Part shown: one piece after another, positions 26,702 to 34,974 of the stretch
How positions within the stretch are numbered: position 1 is the stretch's first letter
Layout of the letters: each line of letters opens with the position of its first letter
Source: Opitutus sp. GAS368
GTDB taxonomy: Bacteria; Verrucomicrobiota; Verrucomicrobiia; Opitutales; Opitutaceae
Assembly: GCA_945868215.1 (NCBI GenBank)
Contig: CAMBLN010000007.1
Coordinates: 1 to 34,974 of the forward strand
Direction of reading: 5' to 3'
DNA: 34,974 nt
Program-made: the position numbers and the translations under genes
Notes under the pieces: model-generated
What the model was told of the DNA's origin: nothing
Database searches by the model: none
The model's input: the letters and a program-made list of their open reading frames with translations, nothing else

Positions 26702-27168
26702 ATGGGACTGGCTTTTCAGAAATGCCTAGCTCGGCTATCGGCGCGTCGGGTTTATGATCGGGAAAAGTTTTCCGAACGGTTGGAGAACCGCTGGCTCGGA
26801 GCCTATCTGGGCGAGCAGGCGGATGTGCCGGCCGGCCGTCGTTTGCGACCGCTGATACTGGCTTCCGTGCTGCCGAAGGACCGCAATCCGATTATCGAGT
26901 CATGGCATCAACGCGAACGTTCGGATGTGGTGCTTTCTCCGTTGGGAACCGGCTTCCGGATCGGCCGGGAGTGGTAAACCTAACGAGGGCGGCGGGTGCG
27001 AGTGGATGCGCGGAGATTTTGCAGGATACGGCGCGCCTCGGCGAAATCGGAGTGGAGCGCGTGGTGTCACGTCTGCAGCATAATGATTTTGGACCGCTTT
27101 ATCGGATTCAAAACAGCTTGCTTGATGGCTAATGGCTGGACGACCCCTCTTTGCCACGGAAGACGTGA
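26702..27168 (+). pseudogene. Decayed C-terminal half of a LacI-family regulator (frameshift plus in-frame TAA)
   Basis: ENRWLGAYLGEQADVPAGRRLRPLILASVLPKDRNPIIESWHQRERSDVVLSPLGTGF / frame change ~26950 / RLPDRPGVVNLTRAAGASGCAEILQDTARLGEIGVERVVSRLQHNDFGPLYRIQNSLLDG-stop(27130)-WLDDPSLPRKT-stop(27166); the pattern resembles LacI C-termini. Confidence 0.7.
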
Positions 27169-27178
27169 GGTTGGTTGA

Positions 27179-27252
27179 TGGTGCGGTCGCCGGGAATCGA
27201 ACCCGGGACACCTACTTGGAAGGAAGGAGTTTTACCTCTAAACTACGACCGC
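27179..27252 (-). tRNA. tRNA-Gly (anticodon TCC), CCA encoded
   Basis: Minus strand GCGGTCGTAGTTTAGAGGTAAAACTCCTTCCTTCCAAGTAGGTGTCCCGGGTTCGATTCCCGGCGACCGCACCA; acceptor GCGGTCG/CGACCGC pairs, T-arm CCGGGTTCGATTCCCGG, anticodon loop CTTCCAA. Confidence 0.95.
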
Positions 27253-27410
27253 GTTACATCCGGCGCAGAGCTTCAACAGGTGTTCGGGAGGGTCAAGCCT
27301 TGGCTTCCGAAGGCGTCGTCGGGCTCCGTGTTTTCTCAGGGGTTTTTTACGGTATACGAAGGGAAATGGGGTTGCGAGCAGGGGAGCGTCTCGTTTTTGT
27401 TGGCGGCGAA

Positions 27411-28595
27411 ATGGCTTTTATCACTTCCGCACCTGCAGGTCAGAGCACGGTGGTTCGTTCCGCGGCTACACCAGCTCAGAAAGGACAGGGATTCAAGGCG
27501 GCCCAGGCACTGGCCAAGCAAAAGGCGCTCGAGAAAAAATCACTTCGTTACAAGCTGCCGTTGGGTGAACTGGCTCTTTTTACGCAGCAGCTCGCTTCCC
27601 TCTTGAATGCCGGTTTGCCCTTGGTGCAATGCCTGGAGGCTTTGCAGGACCAGACGGAGGATCCGGTTTTTCGCATCATCATTCGCGATGTGCGCATCGA
27701 TATCTCGGCGGGTAATTCTTTTTCCTCTGCGGTCAAAAAATTCCCACGCGCATTCAACTCCCTGTTTACATCGATGATCGAGGCCGGTGAAGCCTCGGGT
27801 GCGTTGGCTGAAATTCTGAGCAAGGTCGCGGTTTATTTCGAGTCCACCGTAAAACTCACAAAGAAGGTCAAGTCGGCGATGACCTACCCGATTGCAGTCA
27901 TTGGTCTGGCGGTGGCCTTGGTTAACGTGCTGCTGATTTTCGTGATTCCAGTATTCGCCGAGATGTTTGCGGATTTCGGTGCAAAGCTTCCGGCACCGAC
28001 CCAGATGCTGATCGATTTAAGCGATTTCTTAAAAGCGAATTTCTTTTACCTGCTGGCGGCGGCTGGCGCGGCTTACTGGATTTTCATGAGGTTCATTTCC
28101 ACTCCGCGTGGACGCCGGATGAAAGATCTCGGATTGGTGCGCGCACCGATTTTCGGCTCGCTTGTTCATAAGATCGCTCTGTCCCGTTTCTGCCGCACCT
28201 ACGCCACGCTCATGCGTTCCGGCGTCCCGATTTTGCGCACGTTGGAAATCGTGTCATCGGCCAGCAACAAGGTTCAGATCGAGGATGCTTGTGTGGAGAT
28301 TGCCAAACATGTGAGCCAGGGCGGACAAGTTTCCGACATCCTCGCGATCAATACGTTTTTTCCGCCTATGATGAAGCACATGGTAAAGGCCGGTGAGGCG
28401 ACGGGTAATGTGGATGGTATGATGAACAAGATCGCCGACTTCTATGATACTGAAAGCGAAGCCACCGTGGCGTCGCTGACCTCGCTTATTGAGCCCATGC
28501 TCATCGTGTTTCTCGGTGTGGTGGTTGGCGGCATTGTGATGGCGATGTTCCTTCCGATCTTCCAACTGGGCGCAGTTGCCGGTGGTGTGCAGTAG
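27411..28595 (+). CDS. Type IV pilus assembly / type II secretion inner membrane protein (PilC/GspF family)
   Basis: LALFTQQLASLLNAGLPLVQCLEALQDQTEDP...SGALAEILSKVAVYFE...SRFCRTYATLMRSGVPILRTLEIV...FFPPMMKHMVKAGEATGNVDGMM. ORF track start (27132) runs through the tRNA; ATG 27411 is preferred. Confidence 0.94.
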   Translation: MAFITSAPAGQSTVVRSAATPAQKGQGFKAAQALAKQKALEKKSLRYKLPLGELALFTQQLASLLNAGLPLVQCLEALQDQTEDPVFRIIIRDVRIDISAGNSFSSAVKKFPRAFNSLFTSMIEAGEASGALAEILSKVAVYFESTVKLTKKVKSAMTYPIAVIGLAVALVNVLLIFVIPVFAEMFADFGAKLPAPTQMLIDLSDFLKANFFYLLAAAGAAYWIFMRFISTPRGRRMKDLGLVRAPIFGSLVHKIALSRFCRTYATLMRSGVPILRTLEIVSSASNKVQIEDACVEIAKHVSQGGQVSDILAINTFFPPMMKHMVKAGEATGNVDGMMNKIADFYDTESEATVASLTSLIEPMLIVFLGVVVGGIVMAMFLPIFQLGAVAGGVQ

Positions 28596-28647
28596 GTTCA
28601 AAGCCTTGCGTTTTTCGCATCCTTGACGCTGTTTCAGCGTTTCATCC

Positions 28648-29907
28648 ATGCCTTCTGTTCTTATCGTCGACGACCTCCTCTCCATCCACGAAATGCTGGA
28701 TGCGGTGATTCAGCCAACGGGCTTTATCACCGCGTTTGCAACGGATGGTGAAAAGGCGCTCGCCCGCTACAAGATCGAGAAATTCGATCTCGTTCTCGCG
28801 GATATCGACATGAAGCCGATGGACGGAATCACGTTGCTCAAGCAACTCAAGGTTTACGATCCCAGCGCGGTGATCGTCATCATGACGGCATATGCGAGCA
28901 CCGAGAGCGCGATTCAGGCGCTAAAGTTCGGCGCGTTCGATTACATGCAGAAACCGTTCCGCGTGGATGAACTCATCGCCACGTTGAAGCGCGGACTCGA
29001 GTTCAAGCAATTCCATGCCGAGCGGGCCAACACCTCCGCGATGCCCGTCATCAAGGCTGCGGATGTCGATAGCCGTCTGGTGGGTCAGAGTGCGGTCAAC
29101 AAGCGCCTCGTCCAGCAGGTCAAAAAACTCGCCACGGTGCGCACCCCCGTCCTGTTGCAGGGCGAGAGCGGCACCGGTCGCACCACGGTAGCGGAAATTC
29201 TCCATGCAGGCAGCGCCTCGGCCGAGGCCCCCCTCGTTCGTATCGATTGTGCGTTGAGCTCCGATGGCGAGTTTCGTGAGGGATTGCTTGGGCACAACGG
29301 CACCGGTGGCGTTTGGGTGGAAAAAGCCCGAGGTGGCACCCTTTTACTGCAGAATCTCCACAATCTTGAGCTGTCCACCCAACAGGAGCTTGTCGGCGTG
29401 TTACGCAATACCGCGCATGGCTTCCGGTTGATCTGCACGACGACCGAGGATCTTGAAAAGCTGACCGACGACGGGCGGTTTAACGACGAATTGTTTTATC
29501 GGGTGGCATCCCTTCCCGTGGTGCTTTCCCCGCTGCGCGACCGGTTGGATGATATTCCGCTGCTGGTCCGGTATTTTCTGGGGACCGCTTCGAATCCTGC
29601 GTTCGACGCCAATCTCATCGAGTTCACCGAAGATGCGATCAATACCCTGCAAGCCTACCATTGGCCGGGTAATTTATCCGAGATCGGACAACTCGTCACC
29701 AAGATCGCCGCGACCACCACGACGCGAGTGGTCACATCGGAGCAACTTCCCCTGCGCCTCAAGGAAGTCAAAGACTGGCCCAAGCTCGCCGATTACCTTG
29801 CAGGTCAGGAACGCCAATACATCGAGATGGTTCTCAATGCATGTCGCGGCGACAAAATCTCGGCCGCCAAGGTGCTCGGCGTGGATATGGCCCGCCTTTT
29901 GAAGTAA
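28648..29907 (+). CDS. NtrC-like response regulator: intact receiver, degenerate sigma54-activator AAA+ domain, short Fis-like C-terminus
   Basis: Receiver [34 protein letters not shown]+ [56 protein letters not shown]; end [23 protein letters not shown]. Confidence 0.9.
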   Translation: MPSVLIVDDLLSIHEMLDAVIQPTGFITAFATDGEKALARYKIEKFDLVLADIDMKPMDGITLLKQLKVYDPSAVIVIMTAYASTESAIQALKFGAFDYMQKPFRVDELIATLKRGLEFKQFHAERANTSAMPVIKAADVDSRLVGQSAVNKRLVQQVKKLATVRTPVLLQGESGTGRTTVAEILHAGSASAEAPLVRIDCALSSDGEFREGLLGHNGTGGVWVEKARGGTLLLQNLHNLELSTQQELVGVLRNTAHGFRLICTTTEDLEKLTDDGRFNDELFYRVASLPVVLSPLRDRLDDIPLLVRYFLGTASNPAFDANLIEFTEDAINTLQAYHWPGNLSEIGQLVTKIAATTTTRVVTSEQLPLRLKEVKDWPKLADYLAGQERQYIEMVLNACRGDKISAAKVLGVDMARLLK

Positions 29908-30034
29908 CCTTCCTGGCCTGCGCGGCCGGCAGCTTTTCAACGGTTCGTTGACGGCTTGGTTACTTGGGCGGTTGATCCCGCCTTTCCGCTTGCCCCGCCG
30001 CAGGTGCGTCCCAACCTCGCAAGCACTCACGTCC

Positions 30035-33283
<3,249 letters not shown>

Positions 33284-33292
33284 GTCCGTCCG

Positions 33293-34144
33293 ATGTCGTC
33301 CACCACGCTCGTTGCCCTCCTGCACGGCCCCGACCAACCGGGCTTGGTGGCGCGCGTGGCCGGCTGGATTTTCGAGCGCGGGGGCAACATTCTCCATGCC
33401 GACCAGCATCGCGACATGGAGGCGGGCGTCTTTTTCCAGCGAGTCGAGTGGGTTCCCGCCAACGGCGACGCCTCCGCCGACACCGCCGCGTTCAACGCCT
33501 TCGCCGCCTCCCTCGGCATGGCTGCGCGTGTAACGTCCTCCGCCCGCCGCCCGCGCATCGCGATCTTCGTCTCCAAGTTCGACCACTGCTTCCACGACCT
33601 CGTGCTTCGCTGGAAGTCCGGCGAATACGCCTGCGACCTCGTCGCCATCGTCTCCAATCATACCGCCCTGGAAACCGCCGCGCACGGCTACGGCCTGCCG
33701 TATCACGTCATTCCCGTGACCGCCGCCACCAAGGCCGCCGGAGAGGCCGCGCAACTCGAACTCCTCCGCTCGCTCGACGTCGAACTCGTCATTCTTGCCC
33801 GCTACATGCAGGTGCTCTCCGACGACTTCCTCAAAAAGTTCGGCCGCCCCGTCATCAACATCCACCACTCATTCCTTCCCGCGTTCGCCGGTGGCAAGCC
33901 CTACCATCAGGCCGCCGAGCGTGGCGTGAAATTGATCGGCGCCACCGCCCACTATGCGACCGCCGTCCTCGATGACGGACCGATCATCCAGCAGGACGTG
34001 ACCCGCGTCACCCACCGTCACGGCGTCGAAGACCTCGTGCGCAAAGGCCGCGACCTCGAAAAAATCGTCCTCGCCCAGGCCGTGCGCTGGCACCTCGAAA
34101 GCCGGGTGCTTGTTTACGGCAACAAAACCGTCGTCTTCGACTGA
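33293..34144 (+). CDS. purU: Formyltetrahydrofolate deformylase
   Basis: N-terminal ACT-like LHGPDQPGLVARVAGWIFERGGNILHADQHRD; formyltransferase fold INIHHSFLPAFAGGKPYHQAAERGVKLIGATAHYAT. Confidence 0.95.
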   Translation: MSSTTLVALLHGPDQPGLVARVAGWIFERGGNILHADQHRDMEAGVFFQRVEWVPANGDASADTAAFNAFAASLGMAARVTSSARRPRIAIFVSKFDHCFHDLVLRWKSGEYACDLVAIVSNHTALETAAHGYGLPYHVIPVTAATKAAGEAAQLELLRSLDVELVILARYMQVLSDDFLKKFGRPVINIHHSFLPAFAGGKPYHQAAERGVKLIGATAHYATAVLDDGPIIQQDVTRVTHRHGVEDLVRKGRDLEKIVLAQAVRWHLESRVLVYGNKTVVFD

Positions 34145-34209
34145 GCGATCCCGCCTTTACGCCCTGCAAACGATCTGTTTCGTTGTTCACTCAATCCCCT
34201 TTTTAACGT

Positions 34210-34941
34210 ATGTCCTCGACTTCCAGCCCCGCTCCCTCTTCCGGTGATGATCGCAATCTCGTCACCGTCGATGAGAACTACCTTGCCCCGACTTTCGAGG
34301 ACCGCCTCCGCCTCTTCTGGGAAAAGAACTCCCGCGCCGTGCTCGCCGCCATCGCCCTCGTTTTTGCCGTCATCCTCGGCAAGGGCGCCTACGAGATCAT
34401 CTCGGCCCAGCGCGAAAAGGCGCTCGCTTCCGAATTCGGCACCGCCGTTACCGACGAACAGCTCAAGACCTTCGTCAACGCCCACGGCGACCACGTGCTC
34501 GGTGGCCTTGCCCAGCTCACTTTGGCGGACCGGGCGTATTCCGCCGCTGATTACGCGGGTGCCCGTGCCGCCTACGAAAAAGCATCCGGTATCCTGAAAT
34601 CGAATACATTTGGCGGTCGCGCCCGGCTGGGCGCCGCGATTTCCGCCGTGCAGGCCGGTGCCGGCGCGGAGGGCGAGGCGGCGCTCAAGCAGCTTGCCGC
34701 CGATCTCACGCTGGAAAAAACGATTCGCGCCGAGGCGGCCTACCATCTCGCCTTGATTGCGGCAGCCGCAGGCAACACCGCCGAAGCCATCCGCCTGATC
34801 GAGCAGACCACGGTGATCGATGCCGAAGGCCCGTGGGCTGATCGCGCTTCGATGTTGCGCTCCACGCTTCCGGCCGTCACCGCAGCCTCTGAAGCATCTC
34901 CTGAAGCTGGTCAACCTGTTCCATCGGTGAGTCTTAAGTGA
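34210..34941 (+). CDS. TPR-like membrane-anchored protein (YfgM-like)
   Basis: N-terminal cytoplasmic stretch, one TM (AVLAAIALVFAVILGKGAYEII), then helical TPR-like repeats. Confidence 0.6.
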   Translation: MSSTSSPAPSSGDDRNLVTVDENYLAPTFEDRLRLFWEKNSRAVLAAIALVFAVILGKGAYEIISAQREKALASEFGTAVTDEQLKTFVNAHGDHVLGGLAQLTLADRAYSAADYAGARAAYEKASGILKSNTFGGRARLGAAISAVQAGAGAEGEAALKQLAADLTLEKTIRAEAAYHLALIAAAAGNTAEAIRLIEQTTVIDAEGPWADRASMLRSTLPAVTAASEASPEAGQPVPSVSLK

Positions 34942-34974
34942 CTCAATGATGCCTTTAAAAGCCCGGAAAAAAGC

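Noticed and set aside
26978-27178. Search for a prophage or integrative element beside the tRNA
   Set aside because: No integrase, transposase or duplicated tRNA 3' end is visible; only decayed metabolic/regulatory gene fragments.
27132-27410. N-terminal extension of the PilC ORF
   Set aside because: It translates across the tRNA-Gly gene (VAGNRTRDT is the usual tRNA artefact); the PilC-like sequence starts at ATG 27411.
27132-27606. Short plus-strand ORFs over the tRNA-Gly region
   Set aside because: Same tRNA readthrough artefact, overlapping pilC in another frame.
34946-34974. Possible start of a further plus-strand gene (MMPLKARKKS...)
   Set aside because: Only 29 bases remain before the window edge; not enough to support a call.

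Overview
GC-rich bacterial chromosomal window. Gene content and protein style suggest a Verrucomicrobia/Opitutaceae-like genome (inference, not checked). Most of it is housekeeping and metabolism: a GH20-like hydrolase truncated by the left edge, a Kef-type antiporter, transaldolase, a CCA-adding enzyme, DUF423, an outer-membrane gcw_chp-like protein, rplM-rpsI, an arginine cluster (argJ / argB-argD-argF / pseudopilin / argG), a LacI-linked sugar/uronate locus with uxaC, an mlaE-F-D-C-A-like lipid transport operon, rsmD/rsmE, an aldo/keto reductase, tRNA-Gly(TCC), a PilC/GspF protein, an NtrC-like regulator with degenerate ATPase motifs, carB, purU and a TPR-like membrane protein. The best candidates for a second look are: (1) a palindrome family found inside two unrelated coding regions (57..79 and 24148..24172) with a compensatory base-pair change; (2) a ~197 bp intergenic element with 13-bp perfect terminal inverted repeats enclosing a REPIN-like doublet of ACGGACA-N4-TGTCCGT hairpins; (3) an NtrC-family regulator with an intact receiver but altered Walker A, GAFTGA and Walker B motifs; (4) a gene graveyard next to the 3' end of tRNA-Gly, holding decayed remnants of an ADP-ribosylglycohydrolase-like gene and a LacI-type regulator. 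I saw no CRISPR array, transposase, integrase or obvious defence system.
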